NCBI GenBank assembly: GCA_949825025.1 | Contig: OX463778.1 | Span: 46,710,829 to 46,774,828, forward strand | Length of the DNA: 64,000 nt | Direction of reading: 5' to 3' | From: Siphlonurus alternatus | Lineage: Eukaryota; Arthropoda; Insecta; Ephemeroptera; Siphlonuridae | Part shown: positions 40,900 through 54,170 of the stretch, in pieces | How the letters are laid out: the number at the start of each line of letters is the position of its first letter | How positions within the stretch are numbered: position 1 is the stretch's first letter | Made by a program: the position numbers and the translations under genes | Notes under the pieces: generated by a model | What the model saw: the letters and a program-made list of their open reading frames with translations, nothing else | Told to the model about the DNA's origin: nothing | Databases searched by the model: none

Positions 40900-41325
40900 C
40901 AAGCAGAGTGGCACGATGGTTCCGTGTCGGACTTGTGATCTGGATCGTCTCCAGAGCTTCGACAGCCTTCCTGCCCCTTGCGTGGCTGCAGCGTGCAAGT
41001 CGAACATTGTATAAAGAAGGGGGGGAGGGGGGTTAAGTTCACTTTGGTGCCGACTGCTTCGACAAATGGTTTTCTGTGGTTTCCCACAAGATCCCTTTAC
41101 TTAGTAAAGGGATCTTGGTTTCCCATCGTCTGCAATGCAGGTGAATATACCGGGATATACAATACAACCTAATACAAGGCCACAGGCACCTCCTTTTCTA
41201 TCCTATTGTAACCTTGTCATTCAGTCACATTACTTCCCTCATCCTAATGGTTGTCGGACACCCGAGGGTGTACGGGCTCTGGCCTTCCCTGTCCGCTATC
41301 CGTCTCTGTTCAAAATTTCCACTTT
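40900..41325 (+). mobile_element. tRNA-derived SINE of arthropod type
   Basis: This is a GC-richer block in AT-rich surroundings. The 5' part looks tRNA-derived: an A-box-like TGGCACGATGG at 40909-40919 and a B-box-like GAGCTTCGACA at 40954-40964. The body has TTCTGTGGTTTCCCA, ATACCGGGATA, CAAGGCCACAGGCACCTCC and TTCTATCCTATTG, which resemble the conserved body of widespread arthropod SINEs (GTGGTTTCCCA, AATGCCGGGA, AAGGCCACGGCCGCTTCC, CTATCCCATCG), as I know them. It is diverged and contains a 31-bp palindromic insertion. The boundaries are approximate, and no clear target duplication was found. Overlapping short open frames here are not genes. Confidence 0.72.
41079..41125. mobile_element. 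31-bp perfect palindrome with 8-bp target duplication, inside the SINE
   Basis: The SINE motif GTTTCCCA occurs twice, at 41079-41086 and 41118-41125. Between them is a 31-bp palindrome with perfect 15-bp arms (CAAGATCCCTTTACT) around one central base. Because GTTTCCCA belongs once to the SINE body, the second copy is best explained as an 8-bp target-site duplication, typical of hAT elements. It would be an extremely small insertion, or the remnant of a larger one after internal deletion. Confidence 0.7.
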
Positions 41326-41760
41326 TAAATTGACGTGTTAGACATACGAAAAAATAATTAAAAAGAAAAATTATTGAAAGCATGCACTACATCCGTAAAG
41401 CATTTACAAAAAAAAAAAAAAAAAAAAAAAAAGTTCAATACTTTTTTCGAAAAATGTATCGTATGACGAGGAGAGAAAGAAAATTAAAAATTGCATACCT
41501 TTCAGGGGCGAGAGTGAACAGGTCTCTTAAGAACAAGTATTATTATCATTGATATTTAATTGTATGGTATAAAATGCAGCCAAATAAAGGAATACAAAAA
41601 AAAAATCATACAATACTTTTTCCGCAAGTCTTAACAGAGCAAAAAATATATAACTGCATGAGGGTCGGTTGGCTCTTGTCGAAACTCCTTGAAACGTGTA
41701 ATAAAATAAGAGTTTTTGGCTCCTGTTGAATACAGCACGAAAGCACAGCAAGTAAGGAGA

Positions 41761-41774
41761 GGGGGGGGGGGGGG
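41761..41774 (+). repeat. G14 homopolymer
   Basis: Fourteen consecutive G residues preceded by GGAGA, the longest G run in a very AT-rich window; capable of quadruplex formation. Confidence 0.95.
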
Positions 41775-42469
41775 CTGAAAAAAAGAGCCAGTCAGGCATT
41801 CAGTCCGAAGAGTGAGGTTTTTGTACCACTATATACGCAAGCTCTCTCCTTTCCTCGTCTCTCTCTTCTTTCTTCTGACTCCATTCTTTTTATTTCTCAG
41901 GGTGTCAAGGTTTACCGAGTGTGAAAGAAAAGAAAAAGGAGGTATATAATATTAGTTGCTAGCTATACAGCAGCTTAGAGAGTAAGAGAAAACCTTTGGA
42001 GACTACTTATCACCACATAAATTAGTTTTATGAGATTATCATTTTTACGTAAAAGGTTAAAATGGCTATAAAAAAAATGCATATATATTTGAATTTTAAT
42101 CATACGTATAAGAGTTGTTATCACATGAATGCAGTGAACACTAGAACAGTAACCATCATCTATCTTTCAGGTTATAAATTTACAAGTTTAATTACATAAT
42201 TTAATGATTGTGTTCGTATGACGTTACGTTGCACTTTTGTTAAAAATAAAGATCTTACACAGAGCTAGAATATTCAATGCAACAATTAATAGGATTTATC
42301 GAATGAACTTTGTTCTGCAAGGCGACGAAGTTTAAACGTATCGCTACAAAATAATCTGGACTGGTCTTTTACATGCAACACCAAGATCTTCACGACTTTT
42401 TTTAAACCTTACTTTTTTTCATGTGCTAGGACACTTGTTAATTCGAATTTGAATGTTTGTATACAAATG

Positions 42470-43316
42470 CACTGCAAAAACAACTAAATACCAAAGGCAT
42501 TGAGAATCTCCACAATCACTTTTGCATCACCAAAAGTGTTTAGCTTCTCAATGCTTTTATTGTTTACGGTCTTCATACCTGTTGTAAAAAGCTAAAAACT
42601 GATCACCAATCTAACTACTCGCCAGCTTAACTTCGGTAATCACTTTCGATCATACCCTAACCACTGCACTGCTAATGCTTTCTTAGTAGGAAGAGTATTA
42701 TTGAGGTATATAAAATAAATAAGAGCTATGGTGATGAAATGCCAAGGGTTCATTTTAATACAAGGTTATACAAATTTCGACCCTAGGGTAAAATTTGATG
42801 GCGATTCTAATGGCGACCCTTAAATTTGCGACCCTTTGACCCTTAAGGGTCAAAAGACCCTTAAATTTTTTTTCGTGAAAAATTGCGAAATTGACATTAG
42901 CAATGTCCTTAATTAACTTTAGAGCTCTTATTTACGCATTTAAAGGGTCGACCCTTGGGGTCTAACAGGGGTCATTTTTTAAAAGTATACAAATATTTAT
43001 AACAAAATTTGTCAAAAACTGTGAGGATTATGGATTTAGCATTGGCTTTAATTGATTCAGTAAGAATAATGACCCTCTAAGGGTCGACCCCTAAAATATA
43101 TTAGGATCTATTCCGCATATAATGCTTCTAAATGCTATTAACATGCAATTTCTGAATGCTAATTCTATTAACAAAAATCTAATGTTTAAAACGTTAGTTT
43201 TTAAATGGTAAAAACAGTGATTAAATAGCAAAGACATTTAGCTATTTTTCTAAATACTTTTAACGTTCAGTAAATGTTAAAAGCATGGAGGGTCTGAATA
43301 CCGATTTTTTGCAGTG
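42470..43316. mobile_element. Non-autonomous DNA transposon with CACTG ends
   Basis: An 847-bp element with 11-bp terminal inverted repeats CACTGCAAAAA / TTTTTGCAGTG, flanked on both sides by TG, a possible 2-bp target duplication. CACTR ends with short duplications are known for the CACTA/EnSpm group, so that is the best guess. Subterminal hairpins occur on the left (CACTTTTG/CAAAAGTG; GCATTGAGAA/TTCTCAATGC). The interior holds many GACCCTT / AAGGGTC units, including a 20-bp perfect palindrome at 42835-42854 and AAGGGTCGACCCTT at 42943-42956. No transposase frame is present. Confidence 0.68.
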
Positions 43317-43978
43317 TGCAACCTTTCTATGATTTTTTTTTTTTTTTTTAATATAATTCCTGTATTTCCCCCTTTTTTAACTTTTCTCTTCTCTCAATGT
43401 TTTATGTTTTATTGCATGGAGAAGCTGCTTAAAATGTTAAAATTTCACAGAAAATAATAATAGTTACAAAAAAAAGAGAAAAGAAATATATGAACAGAAA
43501 GATTATCACTATATACGTACGTTAGGGAATATATTTTCAACAAAAGCATCATATACAACGTTAAATTTTTATTACTCTTAGTACTAAATTTTATAATAAG
43601 TATTATAAATGGTGCCGTTGAAACAAACGTATATAATATAGAATTATTTTAGGTGCGTGTTTAAAAACTAGTGTTATTTTTATTTATTTTTATTTTTATT
43701 TATTATTTGTATATCCAAGTTGCAAACAAACAATAAATAATTTTCGTTTTACAAATATTATTTATTATAACAATAAAATGGTATTAGCAGTAAATACGCC
43801 TTTCTACGTACCGTGAGATGAGGGAGCCAGCAACTAAAGGGGGTGTATTTGTGTATGTTCCACGATGGCACCAGAAGAGGATTACTTTGCATACAACAGC
43901 GTGATAAATGGAGAGAAATGAGGGATTATGATTAAATTGAGAAATTCCTTTTCAGTAATTTTATACAACAACAGTGAG

Positions 43979-43982
<4 letters not shown>

Positions 43983-44041
<59 letters not shown>
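43983..44041 (+). repeat. (CT)n microsatellite
   Basis: About 58 bp of CT ending in ACACAC. Confidence 0.97.
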
Positions 44042-44046
<5 letters not shown>

Positions 44047-44413
44047 TACCAGTTATCTATACCTGCATCCTTGTTACACTATATAATATTGAATAGGAAC
44101 ACACCTTCCGTTATGTAAACATTGAAGTTTAATAATAAAAAAACAAGGTAATTTCGTCAGTGAGGTAAAATAATATTGCAAAAAACATACAGTATATTAC
44201 GTAAATTAATTAAATTAAATGTGATTCCCATCTTTATATCTGAGCTTTGCTACTGGCTAAAGTACACGTGTAGTTGAGTCATACTGATTCTATCGAGGCT
44301 GTTTTCAATGCCATCTCTTGGTGCTTTATGAGGTCAATACTGTGAATGAATGGACATGAATTGTCATTTTTTTTAACCCTCTAACACCCTTAAAATCGTG
44401 CTGTAAAACGCTG

Positions 44414-44483
44414 TGACGTCATAGTCATTCAAATATATAACAAGCAAGCATATAGAGAAATATATTACATGACTATGACGTCA
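44414..44483. repeat. 15-bp perfect inverted repeat made of CRE palindromes
   Basis: TGACGTCATAGTCAT at 44414-44428 is mirrored exactly at 44469-44483 with a 40-bp AT-rich loop. Each arm contains TGACGTCA, the full palindromic CRE bound by CREB/ATF proteins. It may be a small hairpin element remnant or a paired regulatory site. Confidence 0.55.
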
Positions 44484-47170
44484 TAGTGTAATTTCTCTCG
44501 ATTTTGAACGTGTGAAAGACAAACGTGGAAAAATTGACAATACTTAACTTGAGGTCCTTTATCCAAATATGCAATAAAAAAATCTTATGTAGGTTGTCCA
44601 TTGAAACATTGATACATTGAAACGAAAATATTTTTATTTCAACTGAGAAAAGTTAAATTTGTGAAACATTAAAAAAAAAATCAGAACAAAAGTTTTGTTG
44701 CTAAAATATACACATGATAGATATCAATCAAAATATGAGATACTCTATTTTAATGATCCCTATAAAGTGTCATCATTTGAAAATATAAATTTAATATCCG
44801 ACTATCATTACTCATGCTTACTCACATCGAGTTTATTATTTTGCATAGTTAGATACTGATGTTTCTTATCTCATTTTATTTTACCTCCTTCATATTCTAG
44901 CTCTCAAGAATCTTATAAGCACTTCGAGATGGATAAGATAATATTTCTAACTGACACTCCGCTAAACAATGCAGAACCATGATGAATTTATGAGCTACTA
45001 CGATTATATTTATGTACTATGAACATAAAAAATAATAAGAATTTCTAACCTAGATACAAGAAAAAATATTCATGTAGCTAAAATGCATTACTATAATGCA
45101 CGCTATGCATTTATCATGAGGAGTGTATTTTTCCCCTCTAACAAGAACTTTTTTGTTAGAATATACACGTCAGTTTTTATGTAAAAAAAAAAAAAAAAAA
45201 AATGTGGAATTTAAGCTTTTGAAAACATAAAACTTAAATATATATGAGGCCGCGCTAGACGCAGAAGCAAACACGGACATAATTTGCGATGAGGTTACGT
45301 TTAACGTTACAGATAAAATAAATAGCTGCATGTTATCAGAAATTGCAACTGTCTCATTTTGCATCTATAGCGGTTTTATATGCAGTAAAATAAATTGAAT
45401 TACGAATAATTGATGAATATATGTCACAAGTATACAAAAAATATGTCGATTCCGTCAGGTGAGGAACAGATTACTACTGATATATATATATACTATAATT
45501 ATGTTGTAAAATTTAAATGTCCATCCTTTGTTTATTACAGCTTTTTAACTGACTGTAAGAGCAATCATCGAAAAGATCACTTTTTAAATGTTTTGTGCAA
45601 ATAGGCAAATAGTTACAAATTTGGACAAAGAATTTTTCAAATTTTACATTCTAAATCACTCAATCGCGAATATTATTTTCCAAATATTTTAATTAACTAA
45701 ACATTTATCTTACACTATTATATAAACAAGGATATACACAATAACAACTAAATTGAATGGTTTAAGATGCATTAGATTACCACATAAAATGGTTTAATAC
45801 ATTTATGTTATAAATTAAACATAAATTAAACAAGCACGAAGGAGGGTGTAGTGTAATCTACATCAATTACTACTAACAGTAGACACAATTTTGCCTTAAA
45901 ATAAACACATCTATCTACAACTCTCCCTAATGCTATACAATCACGGTCAGTTGAGATTTGTGTTCTATTCATGTCTAGACGATCGAATGAAGCAGCAGCA
46001 GCAAGGAATATAGCTATTTCTACTGTCAGCTTAGATAAACACATTGGCTAGAGGGCGGTTTGATTTGTTTCTCGTGCACTACTACACAATGACTGGACTT
46101 ACAATCACAACTAACTCTTAACTACAGTAATCTTTAACACACAATTCTATACAATTTATCAGATTATTATTTTTAGACTACAGTAGTTCAAATATTATTG
46201 GGTTGCAGTTTAGCTGTGGGCTATACCGTGTTAAGAATAAACGTTTTGTAGGAGTTTGGTTTAGTAAAGCAAGTCACATTAAATATAAAAAGAAAAGGTT
46301 AACTGCTGAATCAGTACTCGTATATAGTAAGACGTGATACTTGTTACTTACAACACTAATTGTCTTGGTTGTCTGAACACTATGTCATCTCTTGTAGATT
46401 GTTATATGATAAAATGAAATAAATACTCTTTATAATGAAGCAATTCTGTATTACACTAAGGATGTGCACTTGAGTGACATAATATAATGAAATAAAGTTA
46501 CTGACAAATACGGTTATTTTTTATTGTTAATTTAAAAGAGCACACAGGAAGCGGTCTATTGAATGAAATCAAGTTGAATAAGTATGGTTTCATTGAAAAA
46601 ACAAACATGTATGAAAGAAAAATATACATAAAATTTACACTTAATATTATGACACATAAAATTACGTAAATAAACATATAAAAATATATTTTATTTCAAT
46701 TTATTTACAATTTTTTCAGATTCATCCTGACAGCACAAAAAAAAAACATCTTCATGTTTACTGCTTTTCTTCTTTTGTTTAAGCGGCAATACTGAGTTTA
46801 CGAGCGACTCTGAGGCGCGGTAGTGCAGTCTTTTTCCTCTATCTCCTCCTCAATCTTCTGGGAGAACGAGAATCCTTTTTGTATTAAATTGCAACAGTAA
46901 AATAAAAAGTTTTACAGACGACGCTGAAGCAGCATAACGCCTGTAAAAGATGCAACTTTTTGAACGTAGCAGCACAGCAAATTGCATACATGCACATCAT
47001 GCAGGCGGCAAAAAAAAAGTCGAATCGACGTTTATTAATTTGCAGATAAGTCTCTCTTCCTTCAGAGTGCAAATATTTGGTTACAGATTTCTAAAATATA
47101 ATCATTTGTAATTTTATTCAAATACTTAAAGTTTTTTTTTTTATTATTATTTTTAACTAAACTGGCCCAT

Positions 47171-47390
47171 GATACGATTCACGAAAGAAGAGCTATCCAG
47201 GTTTAACTATTATTGTAATGTGTGTTTTCTCTAAATAAAGCATTTTTGAATTGAATTGAAAAGGTTTCTTAGTAACCGAAGTTAGCGCAAGCCTATAATT
47301 CACTAAACGTAATAAGTGAGAAACCTGGATAACTCCAAGGTGGATAAAGGTAACTCCCTTTGCGAATCGCAACCATTATGTACAGTACAA
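47171..47390. mobile_element. Decayed fold-back element interrupted by a LINE-like 3' end
   Basis: Outer inverted pieces: ACGATTC, CGAAAG and TATCCAGGTTT on the left (47173-47203) mirror AAACCTGGATA, CTTTG and GAATCGC on the right (47321-47370). Between them, 47200-47262 ends with CTAAATAAAGCATTTTTG and then TTGAA units, which is the look of a non-LTR retrotransposon 3' end with a short repeat tail. A nested arrangement is inferred; the arms are imperfect. Confidence 0.4.
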
Positions 47391-49056
47391 TTATTATTCA
47401 ATCACAGAAATAAAACGAGGACAATACTTATCATTATCTGGAATCTATTAATTACTGGAACTTAATCTTCAATTTTATTACAACTAATATAACATCTTTA
47501 CGGGAATGAATAAAGACTTTGCAGTGCAGCAATAGTTCTACTCTGCATGCATGTGTGAGTATTCTCCTTTACGATTCATAAAATAATTTAGAGGATTTAT
47601 GAATAGCAGAATTACAACAATAACAATAAAAAACAAGTATTACCCATTACGATTTTTTGTATGTGTTGAAAAAGATTCATAATAAATTGGTAATTTTAAT
47701 ATTTAGTATGTTTTTTACAAGTTTTATAACTGCTTTGAAATACAAAACAAAATCTTATAATAATAACACATTTTATGAGCCATAATATTCTGAAGACTCC
47801 AGATAAAAGTCATGTATATTTAAAAACTTCTTAAGCAACAACTATAAAAGCTAGCTAGCAATATTAGAACTCCAGTTCGTATATAAGAAAATGTTATACA
47901 ATTTGTCTGTTACTCAGAGCAAGCGGCAGGGCATAACGCTTCTTCACAGAGCAAATTAATATATAAAGCATATTATTCTGTTGTTTTTCTGTACCAGTAC
48001 GTCGAATATTGTTATAGAAATTCATTACATATTCTTTAAATACAATGTTTATTCCATTTACTGTATATATTTATGTTATGATATTATAACATTTTTGTTT
48101 GTAATAAACAACATATTTTAAGTAAATATGAATAATGTGATGCTGTTTTACATTGCTGAAAGAAAAATATTTATTTCTAGATTCAATTTTAATGTAAAAT
48201 AATTATTTTTAAAGACACATTTTTTATAGTCGAGAAATATTCCACTATAGTAAATTATATTAAATAGGGGAAAACGTGAAAAGACGAAAAAAACAATGTG
48301 GCTGTCCATGCAACGGTAATTTTTAGATTATGGGGTAAGAAGAAAACTATTAGCGTTGAGTAAAACTAAAAAGGATTCTTTTCAAATATGAAATAGCTGA
48401 AATTCTGTAGTTTTATAAAATATTTGGAACTTTAGCAAAGAAATGCTCCACTTTCACAACGATTTTGGTGCACTTGACTGTCTTCATCCTGAAAGTTGGT
48501 ACATACAAAGAGACTGTCCTATACTATAAATACAGCATAAAAATTTCTAATATACGGAAAGAGTTCCTGACACCAAAGTCATATAACGAACCTTCCCTAC
48601 AACTAACGTTCAGGAAATACCATCATATATACGTTTCTCCTAATTTTGGGCGCGATCCAAAGAGATGTACAGATTTCTCACAAACTATTGTTGGTGTCAA
48701 TGATTTAGCTAACACCAAACATGGTTATTGAGAAATTTATTAGATCTATTTCTTCGTATATTCTTATATATTTGTTAAACTTAAATTTTATAATGCATGC
48801 GTTTCATCATACGCACACAACAATTATAGTCAAGAGCAAAATTATTATCACCTTTTCAAATTTCAAATTCCTAATTTATTGTTTTAAATAAAAAGGAAAA
48901 AATTATCAAAACCATAATTACTACAGTTAAACAAATTTAAATAACTTTGTCAATTGAAAAACAAGATTATTAGTAAACAAGGATCAAACGGTTTGTGAGC
49001 AAAGATAAAATAATTTCATACGGTGAAAGCAAGTCAGTAAAAATATTGGTTTGAAC

Positions 49057-49058
<2 letters not shown>

Positions 49059-49118
<60 letters not shown>
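49059..49118 (+). repeat. (GA)n microsatellite
   Basis: About 58 bp of GA between ACGAAA and GGAGTGAG. Confidence 0.97.
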
Positions 49119-49120
<2 letters not shown>

Positions 49121-51584
49121 TGAGTCTGGAAAAGTGGTTAAGAGATCAAAAGTCGCTCTTGATCACGCTCGTTCGAAAGTACAAGTTGTTTTAAACTTAA
49201 TTAGTGAATTTGTTTTCAGTTCTCACTAAACAGTAAGCTACGAATAAAATTCTTCGAATCTGTCGGAATTGAAAGAGATATAGGGAATGAAAAAACCATT
49301 TTACTAACATTTTAAAGCCGTACATAGCTAATTAGCCTGTTACTATTGTAATAATTCAAACATAATCGAGTTGTTGCCAATCAAAATTAGAAATACATTC
49401 ACTTTTAAGTACAATGTCATGTTGTTATATTTCGCAAAGGATTATATAATATATTGCAAATGTGATTGATAAAATTTAGTAGATTACAAAATTTTCTTTG
49501 TTAACAAATTATAAACAAATTTATATATATACTAAATTATAATACAGTATAAAATATTATACGTCACATATAATATTTATAAAAAAAAAAAAGCAATAAG
49601 GCAAAAACTTTGCTTCAGCATGTATTAAAATGAAATTTTCTTTTTTCAATAATAATGGATACAGTTTTAAGCCCGACATTTTTTTAAAGGAAATAATGGA
49701 TTTTCTATTCCAAAATTTTCTATTAATTTGTAATCAAGATTGATGAAACATAAAATGAAATTTAATCAGCTTCGGGCACTGTTTTGTTGTAAGATTCTCA
49801 AAACTTCAATTTTGGCAAATTATTATAGAACTTAATTTGTAGGCCTACGTATGTGCGTCACAATTTTCTTTCACATATGTGCTGTACAGACTTTGTGATA
49901 AAACACAAACTGCAGTTTACATTATTCAAACTCTGTTTTCACAGAAATTAACTTGTGGATAAAAAAATAAAGATCTAAACATATTTTATCAAACAATTAA
50001 AACATAAAATATTGTAATTATTGCAAAAAATTAAAGTAGACTCACCGAGACCAGCTGCAAATAATGATAGAATGGATTTTATTTCTGTAATGTAATATAT
50101 GTTTAAATTGCAGCGAAGAAAAATAAATAAATTCTGAGTATTTTACTGAAATGCAATTACAAATTTGTATTATAGGTTACATTTAAAGTTAAAATAGTTT
50201 TCAATTAAACAAGTAACACAAGGTTCAAACAATTATATAGTTAAAATGCAATTTTTTACTGCTTTTTTAATTACATTTGTTATAATATTTTTTTTTACAG
50301 GGTTGTGTTATATGTATCAACCATATGACAAATACAATTACAGATTGCTGCATGGAATAATTATAAGCATCAGGGATTGTCAATAAAAAAAAAATACATG
50401 CACCCGCACACTCATTAATATAATATTAATACATGAATATTATATATATATATATAGAGTGTAATTATAGATATACTGTACTACTAGTTACACGTAATAA
50501 TTGTGACATTTCACATTTGATACAGCATGTGGATTCTCAGTGACCACAACGTTGACGGCTTAACAAATATCTTGCACTATGTAATTGATACAAACATTGC
50601 ATTGTGTTCGTAATAACTTTATTACATAAATATTCTCATAATTACCTAACTTAGTTTAGTTGTTACAACTAATATAGCTGATTGTGTATATTATACAGTG
50701 AGGTTGAGGTATTATTGCTATAGTTGGTAACAATTGCAATATTCAGTTTAATTATTGAACCAAAGCTTGTGGAAAATGTTGTGTAATAATTTATTAGTAT
50801 ATATATTGTTGTTGTATTATTATACACTAATAACTAGTACCTATATATAATCGCAGTAATAATTATTTCAAATTTAAGTTAAAATTAACTTAAAACATGA
50901 GATACAACGTAGAATTTATTATATTTTAAAATTTAACATTTATGTAATTTTAAATCAAATCTGTTGATTAAATAATTAAAATAATTAAATTTACCTATTT
51001 CATGATTTAAATAATTTGAAACTTCTGTTTTCTTTTGCAAGGTATTGTACTTGCTATTTTGCTTTGTATTGTTGTGCAGTGATGTTTGTTATGTGCATAT
51101 TGTCGCACCAGCGAGCTTGTGCAAGCAGAGCGCACTGATTCAAATAATATTGCAGTATGGTCAAAGTATTCAGGCTGCTATAGATCAATAAAATCAGCTA
51201 GCATAAATACTTTATACATATATATTGAATTTTTGTTATTATTTTTTTTTTTTTTTTTTCAATATAAAATGCGCACGAAATGATAAGTTTACTGCTGCAG
51301 TCATCAATACAAAGGAAGAGAGAGGTTTGTATTATTATGTGACAGAAAATGAAATGACATTTAAATATTTTTAATATTCAACTCTGTGTTTTTTAATAAA
51401 TTTAAAAAATAAAACCAGTGGTTTTAACATTGTAATTGTGCCACATGCTAAAATTCATATTTATATATGAAGAGGATTTGTATAATTATAATTAAATTGT
51501 TCTCTTTATCTTTTTGGCAATCCCATGAAATATGGCCCTAAAGTTTGGCTGGTTGGGTATGCTACTAATAACAATAAGACTCAC

Positions 51585-51639
51585 CAAACAGAATCGTCAT
51601 TTGGTTGGTGGCGATATTAATGTTACTGTCAAAGCTCAC
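51585..51639 (-). other. Candidate 55-nt exon (splice signals only)
   Basis: On the minus strand a pyrimidine-rich tract ending TTGTTTTAG precedes 55 nt that end at a G|GTGAGT donor. Only one frame is open (18 codons). No protein is recognised. About 1.05 kb upstream in the same sense, a CAG|GTAAGC donor at 52695 could pair with its acceptor, but joining them leaves no continuous coding frame. At best these are 5' untranslated exons; chance is quite possible. Confidence 0.2.
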
Positions 51640-54029
51640 CTAAAACAAACAGAAAAATAATAACCTATTAAGCATTGTTTACATTAATATTATGATAACA
51701 TATATTATAGAATATGGAGAAATTGTACACTCAAAATTAATTTAAAACGAAATATTCAAATGAAACAAAATAATATCAATTATCAATATTATACATGTTT
51801 TTAATTTTTACTTTCTTCTTGGTATAAACTCTGTAAAACTTTGCACAAGCCTTATAGCTAGCATGCATACAAGATTACAATAGTACTGACTAATTTATTA
51901 TTAAGTAAAATTAATATTACTGAACCTCAAACAATAAAATATTTCATTTAATATACAAAGGAATACAGCGTGTTCTAAATAATGAACAGACTAACAAATG
52001 ATCATTATATGTGGTTAATTATTGCTGACTAACTACCTCCCTTGGTAACAATATATATGATACAGTCTAAAGTGTATGACATAACAACATGACTAATTAC
52101 TATAAGCATGGAGGAAGAAGAGGTTGGTTAGGTGGTTATAACATTTCTTGGTTGCTGCTGCATTATGTGGTTATTTCTCTCCACCTATATATGTAGTATT
52201 ATATGTGTGTTAAATTTGAAGTATCTCTGAATACTGTTGCATGCTATAATACCTAACTTACTCGTTCAAATGGGGGAGATTCTTGCTATATGTTATACAT
52301 CTGTGACATACCAGAGAGCAGTCAGGCAAACTTGTGTATAAATGCAGTACGAAAACTACATTTGGACTTACTGATAGTACAGTATGCCACTTTAATGCAT
52401 GTTATATGATACCATAATACTTTATACGTGACATGTTTTATATGTATTGTATACATGGAAATTCAATACTGTAGGTTAGGTAAAAACATAATGTACGTAT
52501 GTATGGTTTTTACATATTATATTTAAAAAAAAAATATTTTATTATTTTTAAATTTTATTGACTTATAAAAACAAGTGATTTGAATAATTTAGAGAATGAA
52601 AGTAATAGTATTTTAGTTTGAGATAAATGTTACTCGTGGATTTTTTTTTTTTTTTTTACACTGATACACTGTTATTATTTGAACACCTAGCTTACCTGCT
52701 AAATCTCCATTGCCTTGGGGTCACCGTTGTTAATTGAAAATACTCAGCACAACAAACAGAGTTAAAAAAAAAATCTAATTTATGCTATGTAGTTTAATCA
52801 AATTAGTTGTAATTTTTCATTCTCATGTTTTAGCTTTGAAAAATACATGTTGCTAATGCACATAATACATTTTTAGTATTCCTGTCAGTTGTAGGTAAAA
52901 AGCTTTTTGGTAATTTGAGAAAAAAGTTTAATTTTTTTTTTTTTTTTTTTCAAAAAATTAATTTAACAAAACACGTACAGCAGGAAATATAACTTTGTAA
53001 TTAAAATTCATGCATGATGTCAACAACGTACACAACGAAACAACAAGAGTCTTTTGTAAATTAACTCTTCTCTTCTAGTTCTGCAAAGGACGTGTTCAGT
53101 TATCTCTGATATTATAACATTAGCAGAACAAACAGCTACTAAATTTTCATGTCCAAGGGATTATTATATGCTCTATATTCATTAAGGTTGACAAAACTTA
53201 TAAATTTTTGTTACTATGTGCACAGTCTTCTTAATTAGGCTCTTACTAAGATTCTTCATTCATTTTTTTTTTCCTATATCCTTATATAATACAATAGATA
53301 ATCTCATTCTAGCTCAAAGGTCTCGTCCAGTCTCAAAAATAATTACATTGATACTTTCAACTTAATAATCATTAAACATACACCCCAATCACACTAATTT
53401 TAAAAACGCACTTAAAATAAGGAAACGGTTTTCCACAGTCATTAATAAATTATTGAAAACCTTCGTATTTATGTTCACATAAATGGACTGTAACACTTAT
53501 TTCCAAAAATATGAGACAAAGATGTAATAATTTGGGAAAAATAGTTAATAAATCACTGTGTAAATTAATTATATCAAATATTTGTTTAAATTTAATAATC
53601 AAGTCTCTCAAACTGCCTGAGAGTATTTTAATTCAGCTTATAATATTTTTGACATATATATATTTATATATTATTATGCTGGTTATATCTCTTAAATAAT
53701 TATTAAAAAATATCATCTTTAGTTTAAGAAGTACCAAAATTAAATTATAATCAGTCATCACAGGCCCATTAGTGATTTTTTTTTAAATATTCATAAAATA
53801 TTATATGATATGACTATTTATTATAAATAACAGTTTTACCTTTATATGAACATATTTTTCATGAAATTTGAAAGATATAGTACAGTAACTTTGAAGGTGT
53901 GATGTTTTTTTATATAACATTATATAAATTGATTTGAAGTTAAAGCTCTAACTGGTTTAATTGGCTATATCCAAGTATTAAATATTAGACAATCAACATT
54001 TTGATCAGTACTTTCGCTTGATTTCAGCT

Positions 54030-54170
54030 CTTAACTCATTTCTCTCGATGATAGTTCGAGCTAAAGTTAGGTCCGTTCAATCGACTGCACCCGCCCCACC
54101 CCCGCTACGGGCTCCATTATCTCGCTCCATTTGTCCTGGCATCCAGCTCTAATGTCGCAAACAAGTTACG
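54030..54170. other. GC-richer island
   Basis: CGCCCCACCCCCGCTACGG is flanked by CTCCATTATCTCGCTCC. CACCC boxes suggest KLF/Sp-type sites. No exon seen. Confidence 0.3.

Noticed and set aside
40676..41341. Cluster of short frames on both strands
   Set aside because: They lie in the SINE, whose higher GC content lengthens chance open frames.
48465..48731. 88-codon plus-strand frame
   Set aside because: No recognisable motif; possibly an eroded repeat, but no evidence of which.
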